A DNA stretch of 64,000 nucleotides from the NCBI GenBank assembly GCA_021234155.1, contig JAJEKV010000193.1:62001-126000 (forward strand), read 5' to 3'. Position 1 is the first letter of the stretch, and the number at the start of each line of letters is the position of its first letter. Positions 9,738 to 20,464 of the stretch are shown here, one piece after another. The notes beneath the pieces are model-generated. The model made no database searches. It was given only the letters and a program-made list of their open reading frames with translations, and had not been told where the DNA came from. Made by a program: the position numbers and the translations under genes. The stretch comes from Isoetes taiwanensis. Taxonomy: Eukaryota > Streptophyta > Lycopodiopsida > Isoetales > Isoetaceae.

Positions 9738-11618
9738 CTAGTAATGGTGCCCAGCGTTGCTGGGCATAAGTTGAGAGCCTGTAAATGCTTTGGGATGCAG
9801 TGAGAAAAGCCCTATCCCTTTCCCTTTCCCTTTTGCTCTATCCCGCATTTCATTTTTTCTTATTTTCTCTACTTTTTTTTCTTTTCCTTTTTTGTCTCGT
9901 CTTTCTCACATGTTTCCTTGTTTTCCCATCCCTTTCCTTCCCCCTTCCCTGTTCCCGATAATCTTTTTCCCTTCCCTTTTGCTCCTTTCTTCACCTTTTC
10001 CCTCTTCTCTTTTTTCTTTGCCCTTTTCCCTTCCCCTTTCTCTTTTTTTATGCCTTCTCTTTTCCCCACCATTTTTCCATGTCTTCCCTTTTTCTCAACC
10101 TTTTACTCTTTCGCCCTTTTCCATACCTATTTTCCCTTCTCTTTTCCTCCTTTTCCCACTCTTTTCCTCTTTTTTTTGTGTGCCCTTTTCCCTTCCATTT
10201 TTCTTTTCTCCCTCCCGTTTTTCATGCCCTTTTTACCTTCCCTTTTTCCATCTCCTCACCCTTTCCCTCTTTCCTTTTTCCCTTTTCCTTTTTTCTCTTC
10301 CCCTTTTCCATTTTCCTCATTTCCTTTTTCCCGTGCCTCTCTCTCTTTCCTCTCTTTTCCATTCTTTTTTCTTTTCTATTTCCCTTTTCCCATGCCCTTT
10401 CTCCCACCCTTTTCTTCTTTCTATTTTTCCCCTGCTTCCTTTTCCTCCTTTTCCACCCCTTTCCTCTTCCCGTGCAATTTTCCCTTCTTTCAACCCTTCC
10501 TTTTTTTTTTCTCTTTTCCTTTCCTCATGTCCTTTTTCCCTTTCCCTCCCCTCCATCACTCCCCTGCTTCCCTTTTCCTTTTCTTGATGGATTTTTTTCT
10601 TTCCGTTTTCCTCTTTTGCCGATCCTTTTCCTGTGCACATTTTCCCTTCCTTTCCTTTTCCTTTTCCCTTTTTCCATGCCTTTTGCACATTTGTTTTATT
10701 CTCTTATTTCCTATACCCATTTTCCTCTTTTCCCCACCCTTTCTCTCTTGCCCCTTTTCTTTTCCCTTTTTTCTTTTTTCCCTTTCTTCACCATTTTCCT
10801 CTTCCCTTTTCTCTCATGCCCTTCCCCCCTTCCCTTTTCTCGTTTCCCTCTTTCTTTTTCCTTGTGACCTTTACCTAGGTTCCCTTTCCCCCTTTCCCCC
10901 TTTTCCTTTTCCTTTTTCTTTCTTCTCACTTTCCTTTTCTATGCTCCTTTTCTTTCCCTCTCCCTATCCTTTTCTTGCTCCCCCTTGTCCCTTCCTTTTC
11001 CTCATTTTTTTCAACCTTTCACTCTTCCCCTTTTCTTGATCGTTTTTCCTTCCCTTTCCCTCTTTTTTTTTTTTTCCTTTTCCTATGCCATTTGTCCCTT
11101 CCTTTTCCTCTTTCCTCAACGCTTCTCTTTTCCCCTTTTCCCATGCTCCTTCCTTTTCCCATGCTTTTTTTCTTCTCCCCTTTTCCATGCTTTTTCCTCC
11201 TTCATTTTCTCCTTTTTTCAACCTTTTCCTCTTTCCTTTTTTTTTTCATGCCCTTTCCATTTACCTTTTCCACTTTATCTCTTCCTCCTTCCCTCGTGCC
11301 CTTTTCCCAAGTTCTCTTTCCCTTTTTCGTTTTCCATGCCTTTTTCTCTTCTCTTATCCCCACCCTTTTCCCTTTTCCTTTTACCCTTTTCCCTTTTTCC
11401 CATGCCATTTTGCCCTTCACATTCTCTCTTTCCACTTCCCTTTTCCTTTTCCCCCTTTTCATTTACCCTTTCCCCTTAAGAGATCGAAGCATGACCAATC
11501 ACAGTGTTGGTAAGTCGTGCAATAAATCTAGGCATTCGGATGCATCCAGATGATCTCGGCCATTCAAATTAGGGCTCGATGCACTACTTACGGTATAACA
11601 TTATAATATAAGATAAGA
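9738..11618 (-). mobile_element. Nested Helitron carrying a polypyrimidine tract
   Basis: A second A|CTAG plus the identical hairpin occurs at 9737-9767. The sequence just left of it, ACATTATAATA, is the same as the 5'-terminal region of Helitrons at 11598-11608. So this element landed inside, or recombined with, the 5' terminus of the outer Helitron, and the right terminus at 11618 appears shared. Outside about 60 bases at the left and 140 at the right, its body is a single C/T-rich tract. No gene. Confidence 0.65.
9805..11478. repeat. 1.7-kb polypyrimidine (C/T) tract
   Basis: Almost uninterrupted C and T on the plus strand with scattered CATGCC, CACC and AACC interruptions. It is a degenerate array of CCCTTTTCC-type units. 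It creates many long frames rich in Phe, Pro, Ser and Leu, and Lys/Glu/Arg/Gly frames on the other strand. These are composition artefacts, not genes. The strand asymmetry could allow triplex (H-DNA) structure. Confidence 0.9.
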
Positions 11619-11835
11619 TTGTGGGACCTTGCAATTGTTCAATTATTTATTAGGCATGTACAATGGTCGTAGCACATATATATGTATTATTACTCACGGG
11701 CAATCTAACTCATGAAGATACCATTTTCTTGGCTAGTTCCAATTATCTCCCTTTTTTTTTTTTTTTTTTTCATTTTGATAATCATTGACAAACAATAACC
11801 ATGCATGTTGTTTCTTCTTTGAATCTATTAAACAA

Positions 11836-13201
11836 CTAGTAATGGTGCCCAGCGTTGCTGGGCATAAGTTGGGAGTCATTTGTAAACCCAAGAAATAGAA
11901 GATTATGAGCAGCATCAGTGGCAAACACCTTTATCCCTTGCTCTTCTTCATGGACACCTTTCCTGTGCAGAAGAGTTCCTTAAATTGCCTTCTAATTCTG
12001 ATCATTATCACGGATGGATATCATTTAGTTTCGACAAATGGACAAACACTTTGAAAGAAACAAGGAAAGGCGAATTAGAGAAAGCATTGAAAGACCTCAC
12101 GAATGCTCGCTACCCTTTTCCTAGAGAGAAGCTTATCGATAATCCTATCACTGAGCTAATTGCTAAAGATATAACACCAATGTATATAGCTTTACTTGCA
12201 GGGAAATTTGATGTTGCCAAGTTCATGAAAGAACATGGAAGTGAAGATATGTTAAATAAGCGGTGAATGTATGCAGGCGTACACCATTGCATTGGGCAAC
12301 ACTTACGAGCGACGGAGAGCCGATATCTAAGCTATGTAGAGGTGGTCATGGATCGAGACTTCTAAACTCCATACGGGTTATCTAGACTTTGGGATGGATC
12401 TTGTAGCCTGACGGAAGACAAGTATGGAAAGATCGCACTGATGCATAACGAATTGAAATATAGAAAAAAATTGAGAAGGAGCTAATGGAGAGGCGGGGAT
12501 GTTAAATCTTATGTGGATGGGCTCTATAGAGATCGTCGACTCTATGTTGATCTGACAAAAATGCTATCTTGGTTGGGGCGGCATTGATCGCGAGCGTAAC
12601 TTTTGCAGGTTGGCTGCAACCCCCTTTAGGCAGCTCTAAGGAGAATTATCCCAAATATTTAGGGATAAGAGTGTTTTGGGCATTGAACTCCCTCTCTTTT
12701 CTCCTTTCCATTTCAACTGTCCTGGCTGGAGCTGGCGCTGTGCTACCAAAAGATAACATCTTCATAGGCAGAGCTGTCTCAAATATTCGACGCCGCTTGC
12801 TCCTAACTGCCACCTTGTTACCATTCTCCATCGTATTTGTGGTAGGGGCATTCATAGCGGCTGGATTTGTTGCGTTGCCATCTTCATTTAAACATCAGAA
12901 GAACATGATGGCAACCACTATTGCTGGTGGAATAGCTTTCAGCATGTGCTTGTCGTGGTTTCTAGTTCCTCTCTATTCATGGTTGCCTTGGCCGAAGGGA
13001 AAGGAAACAATTGAATGGGCTGGCATAACGAAGAATTCGGATGAGGTTTACCCGACGCCAAAGGATACAGAGTATAAAAAGGGAACAAGACACTCCTTTT
13101 TACCATGGGATGATGGTCTTGATAACTTAAAAAAAAGATCATGAAAACATGTTAATCTTGTATGATCTATGTCATGATATAATAATGTTGTAATGATAAG
13201 A
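11836..13201 (-). mobile_element. Helitron-like element enclosing PGG copy 2
   Basis: A|CTAG at 11836-11839 with the intact hairpin; proposed right edge GATAAGA|T at 13201. Same basis and same limits as the element in unit 1. Confidence 0.5.
11886..13144 (+). pseudogene. Ankyrin-PGG exon, copy 2 (frame broken)
   Basis: The frame opens after TAA at 11883-11885 and matches copy 1 until a stop at 12264-12266. The frame is then lost through many small changes between 12259 and 12560, and recovers from about 12569 to TGA at 13142-13144. The C-terminal PGG half (191 codons) is identical to copy 1 as far as I can see. The damaged 300 bases differ from copy 1 mainly at CAG and CTG, for example CAG read as CGG or CG. 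They may be sequencing error at methylated CHG sites and not true mutations. If so, this copy would be as intact as copy 1. Domain content and membrane segments are as for copy 1. Confidence 0.75.
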
Positions 13202-14113
13202 TAATTGTTAATTGGTTTGCTAATAAAAGGAGTGTTTAAACAGCTTCAACCAATACACCATTGTTTTTAAATCCATCAAGTTAGGATGACTCTCTCTTGA
13301 TAAAAGTTCACAAAGTGGGTATAGTTTTAGGAATTTGGAAAACGTGTCACGAAAGTATAGTAGTATGTCACATAGTGACCCAAAACACAACGAGAACATA
13401 GATGCTAACATCGAAACATGAATGAGAATATAGACCCAAAAGTCGGAACACAAAAGGACAACACTCTCATTTTCAAATTTCAAACACGTTTTTGGCAATC
13501 CCTTTGAATAAGGAACGCCATAGACTACTTGAAATAAAAAAGTAACATATGGGCAAATTTAAAACACAAGATTTACGTGATGTTGCAACAATCCTTTGTT
13601 GCATTATTGAACATCATGCAATAGTTGGGCAATCAGGATTGTCCATTTTAGCATTGCGGAATAAAATAGAGTCCCAATTGTCTGCTTTGTGAGGTGCATT
13701 GCATTTTATCTAACATTTCAGAAAGCTTTAGTGGGTAAATGAGTCCCACTTGAGCCTAGAGCTATAGAAGAGTCATGTGATCTCTTCAATTTGTTGATGA
13801 CCATTTGCCACATTGGTGTATAAAGAGAAGATGCCCCATAAAAAGTGCATGTTCATGACCATTTATGTCACTGGGACAAAGAAATAGGTACACGGACATG
13901 ACAAAGAAACTATGAGATATGCATCTAGTGGGCTCATTAGATTGATCCATTGTGCCAATTTGTTTACAAAATAGGGTTAATTAGCATAAAGAAGAGAATT
14001 CGATTGCATATTAGGATTTAAAAACTCAAGTTTTAGCATACATAGTTCTATGAATGTTTTACCCTAATCCATAAAACACACAAACTTTTAGAATATAGAA
14101 TGCACATGTAATT

Positions 14114-14114
<1 letters not shown>
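13145..14114. repeat. 3' flank of PGG unit 2
   Basis: Non-coding repeat of 2819-3788; no gene seen. Confidence 0.7.
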
Positions 14115-14150
<36 letters not shown>

Positions 14151-15043
14151 GACGACAAGCTTTATTCACCAACTAAAAACTAGAGCAACATAAAATGCAA
14201 AGACAGGATTATAACGCCAGTGGACAAACCGATCCAACTGAGCACAACCACCTGCCTATGCAAAAGAATGAATCTGAAGGTAAGTATGCCAGATCAGTAC
14301 TTTCTTCTCTTGATCAAGAGAAGAACAATTGTAAGCCATAACAATTTTATTTTGCGCCCACTGAAGAACAATCTCATCTGCAGTATCTACGCCCTTAAAG
14401 ATAAACAACCTCCTTCTCTTCCAGATTGACCATAAAAGCCAGCCACATGCGAGATGAAAAGCTCATTTCCGTAGTTTGGGCCAAGCATCAGGATAGATAG
14501 CAAGCAAAATTTGCTGGCTAGATCGAGACGTGCCAAAAAGGGTCAACAACCAAGACCACGCTGCGCCAAGCCGCTCACACAAGAAAAACAATGCTCAATA
14601 CTCTCAACCCTTTGCTTTGGCATAAAGGACGAGCTCAAAATCCGATTATCCATTTTATGGACTAACTTTGTTGACTCGAGGCATCTATGGATCACTTGCC
14701 ACCACAAACTACTACTTTGGGATGAAGCGACATCCCATACCCATATCCAAACACTTTTCCATTGTGGCTGAGGGACCTGAAGATGCCACCTATTAGATGG
14801 AGGCAGGATTTCAAAATGCAAAAGCAATTTATACACAGAAGACACAAACCGCCCTGGTTGGATATCCTGATGGCAACCCCATACGACTACCTCAATCTGT
14901 GGACCAGAATCCTGTGGCAACAATGCAGCAATATGATTCCAGATTACTCTGTCCCATCTGTACAACAAGAACTTTGTTCTAAATGCTTCCCATGACATGA
15001 GATGACCAGACTCATACCAAGCTGCAATAATGTTGATACCAGC
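14115..15043 (-). mobile_element. 5'-truncated LINE 3' end with zf-RVT segment
   Basis: A T run at 14117-14147 is the poly(A) tail of a minus-strand element. The frame 14998-14543 contains WKSVWIWVWDVASSQSSSLW followed by WQVIHRCLESTKLVHKM and VESIEHCFSC. This is the layout of the zinc-binding region that follows reverse transcriptase in plant LINEs, with Cys positions degenerate. TGCACATGTAATTC flanks the element at 14101-14114 and 15044-15057, a 14-bp target-site duplication. Units 3 and 4 show the single unoccupied copy. The reverse-transcriptase and endonuclease parts are missing, so it is a dead 5'-truncated insertion. Confidence 0.85.
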
Positions 15044-15161
15044 TGCACATGTAATTCTTGTTGGGGTACATGTATCTTGTTTCCATTATAATCTTGCTAC
15101 TGGTCCCATTGTGCAAAGTGAGAGAATGATCTCGAATCTCTTTGGAATCGACGCGCGTTTT

Positions 15162-15408
15162 GGGTTGTAGATGGCTAAGGCTAGAACACTGTTTGGGGCT
15201 AGGGCTAATAACACTTGGCTTCTGGGTTGTAGATGGCTGAGGCTAGAACATTGTTTGGGGCTAGGGCTATAACACTTGACTTCTTGGTTGTAGATGGCTA
15301 AGGCTAAAACATTGTTTGGGGCTAGGGCTATAACACTTGGCTTCTTGGTTGTAGATGGCTAAGGCTAGAACATTGTTTGGGGCTAGGGCTATAACACTTG
15401 GGCTTCCC
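15162..15408. repeat. 61-62-bp minisatellite, four units (unit 2)
   Basis: Homologous to the array at 4578-4822, same number of units. Confidence 0.9.
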
Positions 15409-15478
15409 ACGCACTAGGTCACATACAGGAATGCATTCCATGTTGTGGGTCTAATTGCCTAATTTTATTATTAGATCA

Positions 15479-15633
15479 TTGTGGGACCTTGCAATTGTTC
15501 AATTATTTATTAGGCATGTACAATGGTCGTAGCACATATATATGTATTATTACTCACGGGCAATCTAACTCGTGAAGATATTTTCTTGGCTAGTTCCAAT
15601 TATCTCCTTTTTTTTTTCATTTTGATAATCATT
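15479..15633 (+). repeat. Duplicated PGG-unit upstream stretch, truncated
   Basis: Copy of the unit start (TTGTGGGACCTTGC … TTTTGATAATCATT) that stops where the CACTA terminus begins. The same stretch restarts in full at 15999. Confidence 0.8.
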
Positions 15634-15995
15634 CACTACTACAGAATAGGCTCTTTGCGACGTAACGAGACATGCTTTAATAACGTTTCCCGCTCGTCGC
15701 AAATGAAGTCGCCGTGGATTCGTCGCAGCGCGACGTCACGTCGCATGTGCGACGTATTAGCGACGTCATGGACGTCCCAAATACGTACAAAATATGTCCT
15801 TATAACGTTTTACAGACGTCGCTCATATGTTGCTAAGACGTACATATATGTGCGTCCAAAATGTTTTTTCGTGGACTTGAACCCCTAACCTTTAGCTAAC
15901 AAACCCGAGGCCTTACCAACACCTCAATAACTTATATTTGTATTTATTTTGTATTTATTCTTAAAGTCGCAATGAGACGTTGCAGTTGTAACGTT
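15634..15995. mobile_element. CACTA-type terminus (truncated element)
   Basis: Starts CACTACTACAGAATAGG, a typical CACTA (En/Spm) terminal inverted repeat. A dense run of subterminal GCGACGT / GACGTCGC motifs follows (15655-15830), the arrangement bound by CACTA transposases. No matching TIR is present at the right end, where the unit sequence resumes at TCATTGTGGGACC. So the element is a one-ended remnant or its 3' end was lost during unit duplication. No transposase is encoded. Confidence 0.7.
15872..15928 (-). other. tRNA-like (A box/B box) sequence
   Basis: On the minus strand GGTTCAAGTCC matches a pol III B box and GTTGGTAAGGCC upstream resembles an A box, with tRNA-like spacing. It lies inside the CACTA remnant, so it is probably a SINE head or tRNA relic. 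It does not fold into a complete tRNA by eye. Confidence 0.4.
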
Positions 15996-16212
15996 TCATT
16001 GTGGGACCTTGCAATTGTTCAATTATTTATTAGGCATGTACAATGGTCGTAGCACATATATATGTATTATTACTCACGGGCAATCTAACTCGTGAAGATA
16101 CCATTTTCTTGGCTAGTTCCAATTATCTCCCCTTTTTTTTTTTTTTTCATTTTGATAATCATTGACAAACAATAACCATGCATGTTGTTTCTTCTTTGAA
16201 TCTATTAAACAA

Positions 16213-17522
16213 CTAGTAATGGTGCCCAGCGTTGCTGGGCATAAGTTGGGAGTCATTTGTAAACCGAAGAAATAGAAGATTATGAGCAGCATCCAGAGTG
16301 GCAAACACCTTTATCCCTTGCTCTTCTTCATGGACACCTTTCCTGTGCAGAAGAGTTCCTTAAATTGCCTTCTAATTTACAGTCATTATCTGGATGGATA
16401 TCATTTAGTTTCGACAAATGGACAAACACTTTGAAAGAAACAAGGAAAGGCGAATTAGAGAAAGCATTGAAAGACCTCATGAATGATCGCTACCCTTTTC
16501 CTAGAGAGAAGCTTATCGATAATTCTATCAGTGAGCTAATTGCTAAAGATATAACACCAATGTATATAGCTTTACTTGCAGGGAAATTTGATGTTGCCAA
16601 GTTCATGAAAGAACATGGAAGTGAAGATATGTTAAATAAGCCAAGCAAATGTACAGAACGTACACCATTGCATTGGGCAACACTTCTGAATGACAAAGAG
16701 ACAGTATCTAAGCTATGTAGAGGTGGTCATGGATCTGACACTTCTAAACTCCATACAGGTTATCTCGACTTTGGGATGGATCTTGTAGCCAATACGGAAG
16801 ACAAGTATGGAAAGACTGCACTACAGTACGCAACTGAATTGAAATATAGAAAAATTGAGAAGGAGCTAATGGAGAGGCAGGATGTTAAATCTTATGTGGA
16901 TGGGCTCTATAGAGATCGTCAGCTCTATGTTGATGCAGCAAATGCTATCTTGGTTGGGGCGGCATTGATCGCGAGCGTAACTTTTGCAGGTTGGTTGCAA
17001 CCCCCTTTAGGCAGCTCTAAGGAGAATTATCCCAAATATTTAGGGATAAGAGTGTTTTGGGCATTGAACTCCCTCTCTTTTCTCCTTTCCATTTCAACTG
17101 TGCTTGCTCCTAACTGCCACCTTGTTACCATTCTCCATCGTATTTGTGGTAGGGGCATTCATAGCGGCTGGATTTGTTGCGTTGCCATCTTCATTTAAAC
17201 ATCAGAAGAACATGATGGCGACCACTATTGCTGGTGGAATAGCTTTCAGCATGTGCTTGGCGTGGTTTCTAGTTCCTCTCTATTCATGGTTGCCTTGGCC
17301 GAAGGGAAAGGAAACAATTGAATGGGCTGGCATAACGAAGAATTCGGATGAGGTTTACCCGACGCCAAAGGATACAGAGTATAAAAAGGGAACAAGACAC
17401 TCCTTTTTACCATTCGATGATGGTCTTGATAACATTAAAAAAAGATCATGAAAACATGTTAATCTTGTATGATCTATGTCATGAGCTATCGAGTATGACA
17501 TAATAATGCTGTAATGATAAGA
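16213..17522 (-). mobile_element. Helitron-like element enclosing PGG copy 3
   Basis: A|CTAG at 16213-16216 with intact hairpin; proposed right edge GATAAGA|T at 17522. Confidence 0.5.
16263..17451 (+). pseudogene. Ankyrin-PGG exon, copy 3 (74-bp deletion)
   Basis: The frame opens after TAA at 16260-16262 and stays intact through the ankyrin repeats and the first two membrane segments. At about 17102, 74 bases present in copies 1, 2, 4 and 5 are missing (joined at a short GCT homology). This shifts the frame, which ends at 17198. The remaining membrane segments and C-terminus are open in another frame to 17451. The deletion is unlike the CAG/CTG noise elsewhere and looks real, so this copy cannot make the full PGG domain. 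Confidence 0.85.
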
Positions 17523-18569
17523 TAATTGTTAATTGGCTTGCTAATAAAAGGAGTGTTTAAACAGCTTCAACCAATAGACCATTGTTTTTAAATCCATCAA
17601 GTTTGGATGACTCTCTCTTGATAAAAGTTCACAAAGTGGGTATAGTTTTAGGAATTTGGAAAACGTGTCACGAAAGTATAGTAGTATGTCACATAGTGAC
17701 CCAAAACAGAATGGGAACATAGATGCTAACGTCAAAACATGAATGAGAATATAGACCCAAAAGTCGGAACACAAATGGACAACACTCTCATTTTTAAATT
17801 TCAAAAGGACAACACTCTCATTTTTAAATTTCAAACACGTTTTTGGCATTCCCTTTGAATAAGGAACGTCATAGACTACTTGAAATAAAAAAGTAACATA
17901 TGGGCAAATTTAAAACACAAGATTTACGTGATGTTGCAAGAATCCTTTGTTGCATTATTGAACATCATGCAACAGTTGGGCTATCAGGATTGTCCATTTT
18001 AGCATTGCGGAATAAAATAGAGACCCAATTGTCTGCTTTGTGAAGTGCATTGCATTTTATCTAACATTTCAGAAAGCTTTAGTGGGTAAATAAGTCCCAC
18101 TTGAGCCTAGAGCTATAGAAGAGTCATGTGATCTCTTCAATTTGTTGATGACCATTTGCCACATTGGTGTATAAAGAGAAGATGCCCCATAAAAAGTGCA
18201 TGTTCATGATCATTTATGTCACTAGGACAAAGAAATAGGTACACGGACATGACAAAGAAACTATGAGATAGGCATCTAGTGGGCTCATTAGATTGATCCA
18301 TTGTGCCAATTTGTTTACATAATAGGGTTAATTAGCATAAAGAAGAGAATTCGATTGCATATTAGGATTTAAAAACTCAAGTTTTAGCATACATAGTTCT
18401 ATGAATGTTTTACTCTAATCCATAAAACACACAAACTTTTAGAATATAGAATGCACATGTAATTCTTGTTGGGGTACATGTCTCTTGTTTCCATTATAAT
18501 CTTGCTACTGGTCCCATTGTGCAAAGTGAGAGAATGATCTCGACTCTCTTTGGAATCGACGCGTGTTTT
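17452..18569. repeat. 3' flank of PGG unit 3
   Basis: Non-coding, homologous to 2819-3788 and on to the unoccupied LINE site. It has a small internal duplication near 17780-17830 (GGACAACACTCTCATTTTTA twice). Confidence 0.7.
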
Positions 18570-18820
18570 GGGTTGCAGATGGGTAAGGCTCTATAGAACA
18601 TTGTTTGGGGCTAGGGCTAATAACACTTGGCTTCTGGGTTGTAGATGGCTGAGGCTAGAACATTGTTTGGGGCTAGGGCTATAACACTTGACTTCTTGGT
18701 TGTAGATGGCTAAGGCTAAAACATTATTTGGGGCTAGGGCTATAACACTTGGCTTCTTGGTTGTAGATGGCTAAGGCTAGAACATTGTTTGGGGCTAGGG
18801 CTATAACACTTGGGCTTCCC
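18570..18820. repeat. 61-62-bp minisatellite (unit 3)
   Basis: Four units, homologous to 4578-4822. Confidence 0.9.
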
Positions 18821-19099
18821 ACGCACTAGTAGGTCACATACAGGAATGCATTCCATGTTGTGGGCCTAATTGCCTAATTTTATTATTAGATCATTGTGGG
18901 ACCTTGTAATTGTTCAATTATTTATTAGGCATGTACAATGGTCATAACACATATATATGTATTATTACTCACGGGCAATCTAACTCGTGAAGATACCATT
19001 TTCTTGGCTAGTTTCAATTATCTCCTTTTTTTTTCATTTTGATAATCATTGACAAACAATAACCATGCATGTTGTTTCTTCTTTGAATCTATTAAACAA

Positions 19100-20464
19100 C
19101 TAGTAATGTGCTGGGCATAAGTTGGGAGTCATTTGTAAACCCAAGAAATAGAAGATTATGAGCAGCATCCAGAGTGGCAAACACCTTTATCCCTTGCTCT
19201 TCTTCATGGACACCTTTCCTGTGCAGAAGAGTTCCTTAAATTGCCTTCCGATTTACAGTCATTGTCTCGATGGATATCATTTAGTTTCGACAAATGGGCA
19301 AACACTTTGAAAGAAACAAGGAAAGGCGAATTAGAGAAAGCATTGAAAGACCTCACGAATGCTCGCTACCCTTTTCCTAGAGAGAAGCTTATCGATAATG
19401 ATAATACTATCAGTGAGCTAATTGATAAAGATATAACACCAATGTATATAGTTTTACATGCAGGGAAATTTGATATTGCCAAGTTCATGAAAGAACATGG
19501 AAGTGAAGATATGTTAAATAAGCCAGGCATATGTACAGAACGTACACCATTGCATTGGGCAACACTTCTGAATGACAGAGAGACAGTATCTAATTAAGCT
19601 ATGTAGAGGTGGTCATGGATCTGACACTTCTAAACTCCATACAGGTTATCTCGGCTTTGGAATGGATCTTGTAGCCAATAGGAAGACAGGTATGGAAAGA
19701 CTGCACTACAGTACGCAACTGAATTGAAATATAGAAAAATTGAAAAGGAGCTAATGGAGAGTATGTGGATGGACTCTATAGAGATCGTCAGATGTTGATG
19801 CAGCAAATGCAATCTTGGTTGGGGCGGCATTGATCTCGAGCGTAACTTTTGCAGGTTGGTTGCAACCCCCTTTAGGCAGCTCTAAGGAGAATTATCCCAA
19901 ATATTTGGGGATAAGAGTGTTTTGGGCATTGAACTCCCTCTCTTTTCTCCTTTCCATTTCAACTGTCCTGGCTGGAGCTGGCGCTGTGCTACCAAAAGCT
20001 AACATCTTCATAGGCAGAGTTGTCTGAAATATTCGACGCCGCTTGCTCCTAACTGCCACCTTGTTACCATTCTCCATCGTATTTGTGGTAGGGGCATTCA
20101 TAGCGGCTGGATTTGTTGCGTTGCCATCTTCATTTAAACATCAGAAGAACATGATGGCGACCACTATTGTTGGTGGAATAGCTTTCAGCATGTGCTTGGC
20201 GTGGTTTCTAGTTCCTCTGTATTCATGGTTGCCTTGGCCGAAGGGAAAGGAAACAATTGAATGGGATGGCATAACGAAGAATGCGAATGAGGTTTACACG
20301 ACGCCAAAGGATATAGAGAGTATAAAAAGGGAACAAGTCACTCATTTTTACCATGGGATGATGGTCTTGATAACATTAAAAAAAGGATCATGAAAACATG
20401 TTAACCTTGTATGATCTATATTATGAGCTATCGAGTATGACACAATAATGTTGTAATGATAAGA
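19100..20464 (-). mobile_element. Helitron-like element with damaged hairpin, PGG copy 4
   Basis: CTAG at 19100-19103, but half of the hairpin (about 12 bases) is deleted, leaving AATGTGCTGGGCATAAG. Unit 5 shares exactly this deletion, so units 4 and 5 descend from a common ancestor. The 3' terminus should be inactive. Confidence 0.5.
19139..20393 (+). pseudogene. Ankyrin-PGG exon, copy 4 (degenerate)
   Basis: The frame opens after TAA at 19136-19138. A 4-base insertion near 19593 (TCTAATTAAGC) ends it at 19597. Further lesions: a lost base near 19680, a roughly 17-base deletion near 19762, a deletion near 19793, and a TCA-to-TGA stop near 20026. The remaining piece 20043-20393 is open but with a shifted C-terminal tail. 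Ankyrin repeats, membrane segments and their order are still recognisable. Clearly a pseudogene. Confidence 0.9.

Larger units (their letters stand above)
4894..11618 (-). mobile_element. Non-autonomous Helitron inserted between PGG units 1 and 2
   Basis: The left edge is host A at 4893 then CTAG and the TGCCCAGC/GCTGGGCA hairpin, i.e. the minus-strand Helitron 3' end. The right edge is GATAAGA at 11612-11618 then host T, so the minus-strand 5' end begins TC (TCTTATCTTATATTATAATG). The flanks rejoin as GATCA|TTGTGGGACC, exactly the uninterrupted sequence at the next unit junctions (15474-15488, near 18893, near 21643). This gives a precise A|T insertion without target duplication, the Helitron hallmark. 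No Rep or helicase is encoded. Contents: several short tandem repeats, a MITE, a 14-3-3 gene fragment, and a nested Helitron with a long pyrimidine tract. Confidence 0.85.
11619..15478 (+). repeat. Tandem PGG unit 2
   Basis: Same order as unit 1: upstream stretch from TTGTGGGACC, Helitron-like terminus, PGG exon, 3' flank, LINE insertion, minisatellite. It ends at the GATCA|TTGTGGG junction. Confidence 0.85.
15999..18894 (+). repeat. Tandem PGG unit 3
   Basis: Same order without the LINE insertion: the unoccupied target site AATGCACATGTAATTCTTG lies near 18450-18470. It ends at GATCA|TTGTGGG. Confidence 0.85.

Noticed and set aside
9790-11553. Several long frames (up to 373 codons) on both strands
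   Set aside because: They are produced by the C/T-only tract: proteins of only Phe/Pro/Ser/Leu or Lys/Glu/Arg/Gly, with all frames open at once.
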